From the NCBI GenBank assembly GCA_031270525.1, contig JAISXN010000181.1, positions 1 through 5,547 of the forward strand: a DNA stretch of 5,547 nt. Reading direction: 5' to 3'. Shown here piece after piece: positions 1 through 5,547 of this stretch; within the stretch, counting starts at the first letter, position 1; each line of letters starts with the position of its first letter. Origin of the DNA: Candidatus Symbiothrix sp. GTDB lineage: Bacteria; Bacteroidota; Bacteroidia; Bacteroidales; Azobacteroidaceae. The notes under the pieces were generated by a model, which saw only the letters and a program-made list of their open reading frames with translations, made no database searches and was not told the origin of the DNA. The position numbers were made by a program, and so were the translations under genes.

Positions 1-27
1 GGGAGCTGACCGTATAGGACTTACCCG
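1..27 (-). ncRNA. ffs: Probable 5' end of signal recognition particle RNA (4.5S-like), cut by the window edge
   Basis: Read on the minus strand from about position 27, the sequence begins GGGTAAGTCC and continues through TATACGGTCAGCTCCC to the edge. The GGTCAGCTCC block resembles the 5' arm of small bacterial SRP RNAs as I remember them from Bacteroidota and actinobacteria. There it precedes the run of C residues leading to the conserved GGAA-type apical loop. A clear promoter lies immediately upstream, with an expected start near 26-28 and no start codon or reading frame, which fits a stable RNA gene. SRP RNA binds Ffh and targets membrane and secreted proteins to the translocon. Only about 27 nt are visible, so the diagnostic apical loop and the 3' closing strand are absent. 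A tRNA is unlikely because the bases at positions 8-9 and the D-arm do not fit. Another small RNA or a leader remains possible. Confidence 0.5.
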
Positions 28-31
28 GGCA

Positions 32-61
32 CAAAAGTACTGCTTTTTTTTGAATTTCAAA
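32..61 (-). promoter_or_regulatory. Bacteroidota-type promoter for the small RNA at the left edge
   Basis: On the minus strand there is a TTTG -33 box (61-58), an 18-nt spacer, and TACTTTTG (39-32), a perfect match to the TAnnTTTG -7 box. The spacer is A-rich, with an A8 run at 51-44. The predicted start is about 4-6 nt beyond the -7 box, at 26-28, which is where the putative RNA begins with GGG. The prmA stop codon lies 37 bases upstream of the -33 box, and I see no hairpin plus U-tract between them. prmA transcripts may therefore read into the RNA gene. Confidence 0.6.
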
Positions 62-97
62 AGCTCTTGCCTCATAATTCCAACTAAACTTCTGATT

Positions 98-943
98 CTA
101 AACCGAATATTTTAATTCCACAGCTTTCCATTGACCGTTTTCTTTTTCCGAAACCAATTCCAGACCGTATTTTTTCCCGGTTTCAATAATTACAGTTGCA
201 TCTTCCTTAAAAAATCCGCTCATAAAAAGCGAAGAACCCGGGTGCATACATTTCGCATAAACCGGAATGTCTGTCAATAAAATATTGCGGTTGATGTTTG
301 CAAAGATAAAATCGTACGTTTCTTTCCCAAGCAGATTTGCATCGCCCAATTCTACCTGAATATCAGGCGTTTTATTCAACCGGACATTCTCCAGAGCGTT
401 TTGGTAAGCCCATTCGTCGTTGTCGATTGCTTTGACCGGTTGAGCGCCTTTCATCGCTGCAAGAATGGCTAAAACGGCTGTGCCGCAACCCATATCAAGC
501 GCCGATTTTCCTTTTGGTTCCGTTTCCAAAAGGTAAGAAACCATCATGGAAGTCGTGGCGTGATGTCCCGTACCAAAAGCCATCTTGGGATCAATCACTA
601 TATCGTATTTCAAAAATGGAAGGTCTTTATGGAAAGAGCTATGTATAACAACTTGATTATCAATGATGATGGGTTGGAAAAAATGTTTTTCCCATTCCTC
701 GTTCCAATCCTTGCTTTTCACGTAAACTACTTGATACCGAACCGATAAGTCCGGTAAGGGAAGGTCGGTCAATACCGCGCATAAATTTTCCTCCGAATAC
801 AGGTTTTCGGGAATGTAAGCCGTCAAACCCTGTCCGGATTCGACAAAACTTTCAAAACCGATATCGGCAAGCAATGCCGCAAGTACGTCCCGATGCACTT
901 CCGTATTGGCGCTTAACGTTAATTGAATTTCGTAATAGTCCAT
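98..943 (-). CDS. prmA: Ribosomal protein L11 methyltransferase PrmA
   Basis: This 281-residue cytoplasmic SAM-dependent enzyme trimethylates amino groups of ribosomal protein L11. An N-terminal substrate-recognition domain (about 1-95) carries the family's DWNEEW segment at 79-84. It is followed by the PrmA signature DPKMAFGTGHHATT (118-131) and a Rossmann methyltransferase core. Motif I is LDMGCGTAVLAI (149-160), the acidic SAM-ribose loop is AIDNDEWA (172-179), and the motif IV-like ANINRN (215-220) stands where the family has an N-P/N-I active-site loop. The length is near that of other PrmA proteins and both ends look intact, so the gene should be functional. The usual DPGM is DPKM here, which I recall as common in Bacteroidota. 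The ATG at 943-941 is preceded by an A-rich leader with no Shine-Dalgarno, and a -7 box ends 21 bases upstream. It is divergent from the membrane-protein gene and points towards the putative SRP RNA gene. The family call is very secure; the L11 substrate is inferred from the family. Confidence 0.97.
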   Translation of the reverse strand: MDYYEIQLTLSANTEVHRDVLAALLADIGFESFVESGQGLTAYIPENLYSEENLCAVLTDLPLPDLSVRYQVVYVKSKDWNEEWEKHFFQPIIIDNQVVIHSSFHKDLPFLKYDIVIDPKMAFGTGHHATTSMMVSYLLETEPKGKSALDMGCGTAVLAILAAMKGAQPVKAIDNDEWAYQNALENVRLNKTPDIQVELGDANLLGKETYDFIFANINRNILLTDIPVYAKCMHPGSSLFMSGFFKEDATVIIETGKKYGLELVSEKENGQWKAVELKYSV

Positions 944-964
944 AAACCGGTTGTTTTGCTATTG

Positions 965-997
965 CAAAGATAACGTTTATTTATTACATAAACCGAA
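965..997 (-). promoter_or_regulatory. Probable prmA promoter
   Basis: The minus strand has TATCTTTG (972-965), a perfect TAnnTTTG -7 box. The best -33 candidate is TTCG (997-994), 21 nt upstream, which is only a partial match to TTTG. Transcription would start at about 958-961, giving a leader of roughly 15-18 nt before the prmA ATG. The leader contains the palindrome AACCGGTT (945-952) and no Shine-Dalgarno sequence. Confidence 0.5.
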
Positions 998-1020
998 TTT
1001 CATTTGAACTTGTTGTTACG

Positions 1021-1045
1021 GTCATTCCCGCGCAGGCGGAATGAC
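1021..1045. repeat. REP-like GC-rich inverted repeat (hairpin) in the divergent intergenic region
   Basis: The arms GTCATTCC (1021-1028) and GGAATGAC (1038-1045) are perfect inverted copies. The best fold extends this to a 10-bp stem: 1021-1027 pairs with 1039-1045, C1028 is bulged, CGC (1029-1031) pairs with GCG (1036-1038), and a GCAG tetraloop closes it. It stands out as GC-rich in an AT-rich spacer. The outline, ATTCCC then a short core then GGGAAT, resembles the palindromic repeats found in many copies in diverse bacterial genomes (REP-like; dRS3 in Neisseria). The right arm lacks one G of that outline, which produces the bulge. No T-tract follows on either strand, so an intrinsic terminator is unlikely. 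Only one copy is visible here, so repetitiveness is inferred. Confidence 0.65.
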
Positions 1046-1086
1046 AGCGAGTTCATTAGAACTGCTTTAAATTTTCCGCCGGTAAA

Positions 1087-1118
1087 ATTGCATGAAAAAA
1101 TTTTAATGACTATATTTG
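1087..1118 (+). promoter_or_regulatory. Promoter for the four-helix membrane protein gene
   Basis: TATATTTG (1111-1118) is a perfect TAnnTTTG -7 box. ATTG (1087-1090), containing the TTG core of the -33 box, lies 20 nt upstream, within the normal spacing for Bacteroidota primary sigma promoters. The start site should be about 1122-1125, giving a leader of about 33-36 nt. A perfect 10-bp palindrome, TAATCGATTA (1125-1134), sits at the expected start. An imperfect inverted repeat, AATTTT (1070-1075) with AAAATT (1084-1089), overlaps the -33 box. Confidence 0.6.
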
Positions 1119-1157
1119 TCGCACTAATCGATTAATTCATCTAAATTTAATAACAAA

Positions 1158-1943
1158 ATGGCAACTAAAAAAAAAGTAACCCGCGTTGGGGGAGACGAAT
1201 CAATCCCCACACAACAGAGAACAGAAAAAACCTTCGTCCCGACACCTGAAAATAAAGGCAAAGCATTGCAATCGCGTTCGATTGCCGGTATTTTATGGCT
1301 TTTGGGAATTAGTGCCGAGATTGGCGCTATCTTAGTATTATTGAAAAGCGCCAAACCCATTGAAACAAATACGTGGATATGGCTGATAGCATTGATTGTA
1401 GTTGATTTGGTTCTGGTAATCATCGGTTCGCAAATCTGGAAAAAAGCAAACCGCTTAGACCCTGCCTCCGAGAAAGAACCGGTGAAATTTTTCATTCAGA
1501 ATCAGTTGGGTGTGATTATTTCGGTAATTGCCTTCCTGCCGCTGGTGATTTTGATTTTTACCAATAAGGATTTGGACGGAAAACAAAAGGGCGTCATTGG
1601 CGGAATTGCCGCTATTGCCTTGATAATTGCCGGGGTAACGAGTGCGGATTTTAATCCTCCTTCGGTTGAACAATATACCCAACAAACCAATCGCGTAGAA
1701 GAATTGACCGGCGTAAATAATGTGTATTGGACAAAATCCGGTACGAAATATCATTTGTATAACGATTGTTCGCACATCAATACCAACAGGACTGATGAAA
1801 TTTTTGAAGGTACAGTAGCGCAAGCCCGTGAACTGAAAAATATTACCGAACTGTGCAAGACTTGTGAAAATCGGGCGGAAAAAACTAACGGGTCGAATGT
1901 AACTCCCGCGACAACTCCCGAATCATTACCGGTTGAGGAATAG
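1158..1943 (+). CDS. Uncharacterised four-helix membrane protein with a C-terminal His/Cys (zinc-like) motif
   Basis: I do not recognise a named family for this 261-residue protein, though its style matches conserved hypothetical proteins of Bacteroidales. Residues 1-40 are polar, Lys-rich and probably disordered. Four hydrophobic stretches follow at about 42-62, 73-90, 115-134 and 145-161. The basic segment 95-110 between helices 2 and 3 and the basic N-terminus suggest both ends are cytoplasmic. After helix 4 comes a soluble domain with WTKSGTKYHLYNDCSH (191-206) and LCKTC (232-236). This gives H199, C204, H206, C233 and C236 as potential metal ligands, in the arrangement of small domains where a GxKYHxxxC strand is followed by a CxxC knuckle. 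The tail (237-261) is rich in Thr, Pro and Glu. There is no signal peptide. The ATG at 1158 follows an A-rich leader without Shine-Dalgarno, normal for this phylum. The second to sixth codons contain an A9 run. Its own promoter, convergence with purL and divergence from prmA argue for a single-gene transcript. The gene is clearly real, but its function is unknown. Confidence 0.9.
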   Translation: MATKKKVTRVGGDESIPTQQRTEKTFVPTPENKGKALQSRSIAGILWLLGISAEIGAILVLLKSAKPIETNTWIWLIALIVVDLVLVIIGSQIWKKANRLDPASEKEPVKFFIQNQLGVIISVIAFLPLVILIFTNKDLDGKQKGVIGGIAAIALIIAGVTSADFNPPSVEQYTQQTNRVEELTGVNNVYWTKSGTKYHLYNDCSHINTNRTDEIFEGTVAQARELKNITELCKTCENRAEKTNGSNVTPATTPESLPVEE

Positions 1944-1947
1944 CCAA

Positions 1948-4900
1948 TCAGTTGTTTACTTTAGCTTCGACCCACTTCCGTGCGTTCACAAACGCCTCTA
2001 TCCAGGGCGTAATTTCATCGTTTTTGCGCCCTGCCGGATAGGAAGCACATTGCCAGGGAAATATCGCCCTTTCGGGATGCGGCATCATCGCCAGGTGCCG
2101 GCCATCTTTGGAACAGATTCCCGCTACGGCATAGTCCGAACCGTTCGGATTGCCGGGATAGGTATCGTATACATATTTGGCGACGACAGGGTATTTCTTT
2201 TCATCCAAGGGCAAAGAAAATTTACCTTCTCCGTGCGCTACCCAAACGCCTAATTTGCTGCCGGAAAGGGAACCAAGCATTACGGATTTATTTTTAGGTA
2301 TCGTTAGCGAAATAAATTCCGATTCAAATTTATGGGAATCGTTATGCAACATCCGCGGTTGGATTTTGTGCTTGGGAACAATCAGGTTCAACGCTATCAT
2401 CAATTGGCAACCGTTGCATATACCCAAACTCAGCGTGTCGGGACGTGCATAAAATTTATCTAATGTTTCCCGTGCTTTTTCATTGTACAGAAGGCTTCCC
2501 GCCCAGCCTTTGGCTGAACCCAATACATCGGAATTGGCAAATCCTCCGCAAAAAACAAGCATGTTAATATCTTCCAAAGTTTCCCGACCCGAAACCAAAT
2601 CGGTTGTGTGAACGTCTTTTACGTCAAATCCCGCCAAGTAAAGCGCGTAAGCCATTTCGCGGTCGCCGTTGGTGCCTTTTTCCCGGACAATGGCCGCCTT
2701 GATTCCCGAAGGGCGACGGTCGAAACTCAAACCGTATCCGCTCAAAGTTCCGGTAAATTCTTTGTGAAATTTGATTTGTAAAGGTTGTTGCTTATAATTG
2801 ATAAAACGTTCCTTGGCACATTTTTCTCCGCTTTGGAGACAATCCAGGAGATAGGATGAATAATACCAGATATCGCGCATATAATCAATGCCGAAATGGT
2901 ATTCAATTTCATCTTTGGAAATCAGGATATGTCGTTCTACGGTTGGCTTCCCGATTTTGGCAAAGCCGATTCCATTGGTATTCAGTATATTCTCAACGGT
3001 TTGTTTATCTTCAACCTGAACCACTATGCCGGGATTTTCGCTGAACAGTATCTTTATCAAGTCCTTTTCTTTCAGCTTGTCCAGGTTGATCTCCAGACCG
3101 CCTTCCATGTTTCCGAAAGTCATTTCCAACAAGGTGGTAATCATTCCTCCTGCCGAAATGTCGTGACCGGCGAGAATCAGTTCTTTATCAATCAGTTCCT
3201 GAATGGTATTGAATACCAATCTGAAATATCCGGCATCCGTCACGGTAGGAACTTCGTCGCCCAAACGGTTCAGGGATTGGGCAAAAGCCGAACCTCCCAA
3301 CTTGAATGTATCGAACGAAAAATCAATGTAATAAAGTACGGACCGTTGATTATTGACCAATACAGGGGAAACGATTTTCCGGATGTCCGAAACTTCCGCT
3401 CCGGCTGAAATAATGACTGTTCCCGGCGAAAAGACTTTTTCTTCGCCGTATTTTTGGGTCATAGACAGCGAATCTTTCCCTGTCGGAATATTGATTCCCA
3501 AATCGCAGGCGAAGTTGGAACAGGCTTCAACAGCTTCGTATAACCGGGCGTTTTCGCCTGGATTTTTGCCCGGCCACATCCAGTTGGCGCTCAACGAAAT
3601 GCTGTCCATTTTCCCTTTCAAAGGAGCAAAAACGATATTGGTAAGCGCTTCTGCAATAGACAAAACCGAACCGGTAGCCGGATCAATCAAACCGGCTTGG
3701 GGCGCATGACCAATCGACGTTGCAATACCCTGCTTCCCGCGATAATCCAAAGCAACCGCACCTAAATCGCTCAAAGGCAATTGGATTTCACCCTGGCATT
3801 GTTGGCGGGCAATTTTTCCGGTGACTGAACGGTCAACTTTGCTGGTGAGCCAATCCTTACAAGCCACAGATTCCAATTGCAGTACATCTTCCAAATATTC
3901 ATTGAGGTTTTTGAGGTCATAATGAATAGATTTGAAGTGTTCTTCGATAGTCAGGTCGTTCATTACCGTGCGCGGCGGTTTTCCGAAAAAGTCAGCCAAA
4001 TGCATATCCAAAGGTTTTTGGCCGTCGGCTTGCTCGAATACCAAGCGGTTGTCACCGGTAGTTTCCCCGACCACGTACATCGGCGCGCGTTCGCGTTCGG
4101 CTATTTTGCGTACCCTGTCAATATTTTCTTTTTTGAGTAGCAAACCCATTCTTTCCTGGCTTTCGTTTCCGATAATTTCCTTGGCCGACAGGGTCGGGTC
4201 TCCGACGGGTAATTTCGACATGTCGATTTTTCCTCCGGTCGATTCCACCAATTCCGAGAGGCAATTGAGATGCCCACCGGCTCCGTGGTCGTGGATAGAT
4301 ACGATGGGGTTATCGTCCGATTCCGCCAGTGCGCGAATGACGTTTGAAACTCGTTTCTGCATTTCAGGATTGGCTCGTTGAACGGCATTCAGTTCAATTC
4401 CGCTGTTGTATTCTCCTGTGGCAACCGACGAAACGGCTCCACCACCCATTCCGATGCGGTAATTGTCGCCGCCCAAAACCACTACTTTTTCACCGGCTTG
4501 GGGTTCGCCTTTCAAAGCGTCCCGTTTATTGGCGAAGCCAACGCCTCCGGCAAGCATAATCACTTTATCGTAAGCGAATTTCTTGCGGTTTTCTTCGTGT
4601 TCGAAAGTCAAAAGCGAACCGCAAATCAAGGGTTGGCCGAATTTGTTTCCGAAATCGGAAGCTCCGTTTGAAGCTTTGATTAAAATCTGGGCAGGCGTTT
4701 GATACAGCCATTTTCTCGACGGCATAGCGTTTTCCCATTCGCGGTCTTCTTCGGTGCGCGGATAGGAAGTCATATAAACCGCTGTTCCTGCGATAGGCAG
4801 GGAAGCTTTTCCCCCGCCCAGGCGGTCGCGGATTTCGCCGCCGGTACCGGTTGAAGCGCCGTTGAAAGGTTCGACGGTAGTCGGGAAATTATGCGTTTCC

Positions 4901-5547
4901 GCTTTCAGCGAAAGAACGGTTTCTATATTTTTTACGGAAAAATAATCCGATTTATCGGCCGATTGAGGCGCAAATTGTTCGATAACAGGGCCTGCGTTGA
5001 ACGCGACATTGTCTTTGTAGGCCGAAATCAGTTGATTGGGATTTACCTGAGCGGTTTTACGAATCAGATTGAAAAGTGTAGATTCTTTTTCCACTCCGTC
5101 GATGATGAAAATACCGTTGAAAATTTTGTGCCGGCAATGTTCGGAGTTGACTTGTGAAAATCCGAAAACCTCGCTATCGGTTAGTTTTCGTCCTAATTTT
5201 TCACCGACACGGTTCAAATAGTCAATTTCCTCCGGGCTTAAAGCCAAGCCTTCCTGTTGGTTGTACACAGCGATATCGTCGATAGATACAATGGCTTCCG
5301 GTTTCTTGTTAATTGTGAAAACATCTTGCCCGATTCCATTGTAAAGACGTTGAAGCATATTGTCGTATCCGGCATTTTTATCGGGAACAACCCAAAATTC
5401 TTCTATCCGGCTTATACCTTCGATTCCCATGTTTTGGGTGATTTCAACGGCGTTGGTACTCCACGGAGTAACCATTTCGCGTCGAGGTCCCACCAAAAAC
5501 GAATCTATATTTTTTTTGGGTAATAACTCGGCTTCCCCGAAAAGCCA
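1948..5547 (-). CDS. purL: Phosphoribosylformylglycinamidine synthase (FGAM synthase), large fused form; 5' end outside the window
   Basis: PurL is a cytoplasmic enzyme of purine biosynthesis: FGAR + ATP + glutamine gives FGAM + ADP + Pi + glutamate. The frame stays open to the right edge, with 1199 residues visible (numbered from the edge). An internal TTG at 5496 or ATG at 5475 should not be taken as the start, because the 17 codons before the TTG (WLFGEAELLP onward) are typical PurL. About 30-40 N-terminal residues are probably missing. In order come the end of the N-terminal domain; the linker motif SEHCRHK (135-141); the first synthetase half with ETHNFPTT (217-224), GTGGEIRD (234-241) and HDHGAGGH (419-426); the second half with ANWMWP (654-659), TGKDSLSM (689-696) and GHDISAGG (794-801); and a class I glutaminase domain from about 948. 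The glutaminase triad is intact: C1044 in LGICNGC (codon 2418-2416), and H1157 and E1159 in MPHPERA. The single-chain form differs from the split PurL/PurQ/PurS of Bacillus. It ends four bases from the stop of the convergent membrane-protein gene, with no obvious terminator. Confidence 0.98.
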   Translation of the reverse strand, partial: WLFGEAELLPKKNIDSFLVGPRREMVTPWSTNAVEITQNMGIEGISRIEEFWVVPDKNAGYDNMLQRLYNGIGQDVFTINKKPEAIVSIDDIAVYNQQEGLALSPEEIDYLNRVGEKLGRKLTDSEVFGFSQVNSEHCRHKIFNGIFIIDGVEKESTLFNLIRKTAQVNPNQLISAYKDNVAFNAGPVIEQFAPQSADKSDYFSVKNIETVLSLKAETHNFPTTVEPFNGASTGTGGEIRDRLGGGKASLPIAGTAVYMTSYPRTEEDREWENAMPSRKWLYQTPAQILIKASNGASDFGNKFGQPLICGSLLTFEHEENRKKFAYDKVIMLAGGVGFANKRDALKGEPQAGEKVVVLGGDNYRIGMGGGAVSSVATGEYNSGIELNAVQRANPEMQKRVSNVIRALAESDDNPIVSIHDHGAGGHLNCLSELVESTGGKIDMSKLPVGDPTLSAKEIIGNESQERMGLLLKKENIDRVRKIAERERAPMYVVGETTGDNRLVFEQADGQKPLDMHLADFFGKPPRTVMNDLTIEEHFKSIHYDLKNLNEYLEDVLQLESVACKDWLTSKVDRSVTGKIARQQCQGEIQLPLSDLGAVALDYRGKQGIATSIGHAPQAGLIDPATGSVLSIAEALTNIVFAPLKGKMDSISLSANWMWPGKNPGENARLYEAVEACSNFACDLGINIPTGKDSLSMTQKYGEEKVFSPGTVIISAGAEVSDIRKIVSPVLVNNQRSVLYYIDFSFDTFKLGGSAFAQSLNRLGDEVPTVTDAGYFRLVFNTIQELIDKELILAGHDISAGGMITTLLEMTFGNMEGGLEINLDKLKEKDLIKILFSENPGIVVQVEDKQTVENILNTNGIGFAKIGKPTVERHILISKDEIEYHFGIDYMRDIWYYSSYLLDCLQSGEKCAKERFINYKQQPLQIKFHKEFTGTLSGYGLSFDRRPSGIKAAIVREKGTNGDREMAYALYLAGFDVKDVHTTDLVSGRETLEDINMLVFCGGFANSDVLGSAKGWAGSLLYNEKARETLDKFYARPDTLSLGICNGCQLMIALNLIVPKHKIQPRMLHNDSHKFESEFISLTIPKNKSVMLGSLSGSKLGVWVAHGEGKFSLPLDEKKYPVVAKYVYDTYPGNPNGSDYAVAGICSKDGRHLAMMPHPERAIFPWQCASYPAGRKNDEITPWIEAFVNARKWVEAKVNN

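Noticed and set aside
52..83. Possible prmA terminator built from TTGAATT-like and AATTCCAA arms
   Set aside because: The stem is short and imperfect with a long loop, and no U-tract follows on the minus strand (the run there is A8).
560..748. Short plus-strand open frame within prmA
   Set aside because: It is antisense to the conserved methyltransferase core of prmA, with no start signal or recognisable product.
941..996. Direct repeat CATAAACCG at 941-949 and 987-995 near the prmA start
   Set aside because: It is only nine bases long, one copy overlaps the start codon, and there is no further symmetry; chance is a sufficient explanation.
1124..1495. Open frame of 123 codons on the minus strand antisense to the membrane protein gene
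   Set aside because: It lies fully or largely across the promoter and coding sequence of a clearly real gene, resembles no known protein and has no promoter of its own; likewise the minus-strand frame at 1455-1823.
2896..3408. Open frame of 170 codons on the plus strand inside purL
   Set aside because: It is entirely antisense to strongly conserved purL sequence and its product has no recognisable features; the same applies to the other plus-strand frames between 1933 and 5523.
4884..4898. ETHNF in PurL, where E. coli has ETHNH, as a possible active-site change
   Set aside because: The catalytic surroundings are intact, and from memory Phe at this position is usual in Bacteroidota PurL, so it looks like a lineage feature and not a defect.
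5494..5496. TTG at 5496 as a start codon for purL
   Set aside because: The frame is open to the window edge, and the 17 upstream codons read as normal PurL sequence, so the true start lies outside the window.
5510..5517. A8 run (minus strand) near the 5' end of purL as a slippage or frameshift site
   Set aside because: The frame is intact through it, it encodes two lysines and part of an asparagine, and nothing downstream suggests recoding. It is probably just codon choice.

Overview
The window looks like a stretch of ordinary chromosome from a member of the Bacteroidota, most likely the order Bacteroidales. The protein sequences of PurL and PrmA have the character of that group. Genes start from A-rich leaders without a Shine-Dalgarno sequence. 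Upstream of three transcription units there are matches to the Bacteroidota promoter consensus (TTTG or TTG, then about 17-23 bp, then TAnnTTTG). This assignment rests on recognition, not on a database search.

Layout from left to right. Positions 1-27 (minus strand) appear to be the 5' end of a small stable RNA, probably the signal recognition particle RNA (ffs). It is cut by the window edge and has its own promoter at 32-61. At 98-943 (minus) lies prmA, the ribosomal protein L11 methyltransferase, with a -7 box just upstream. The 944-1157 intergenic region separates prmA from a divergent gene. It holds the prmA promoter, a GC-rich REP-like hairpin (1021-1045) and a promoter for the rightward gene. 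At 1158-1943 (plus) is an uncharacterised four-helix membrane protein with a probable zinc-binding His/Cys cluster at its C-terminus. It runs head-on into purL (1948-5547, minus), with only four bases between the two stop codons. purL encodes the large, glutaminase-fused FGAM synthase of purine biosynthesis. It fills the rest of the window and continues past the right edge, so its start codon is not visible.

The genes do not form one pathway. purL is purine synthesis, prmA is ribosomal protein modification and the RNA, if correctly called, is protein targeting. The 1158-1943 gene has its own promoter and is convergent with purL and divergent from prmA, so its neighbours say little about its role. 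I see no mobile element, CRISPR array, phage gene or defence system. The least explained item is the membrane protein with the metal-site tail.
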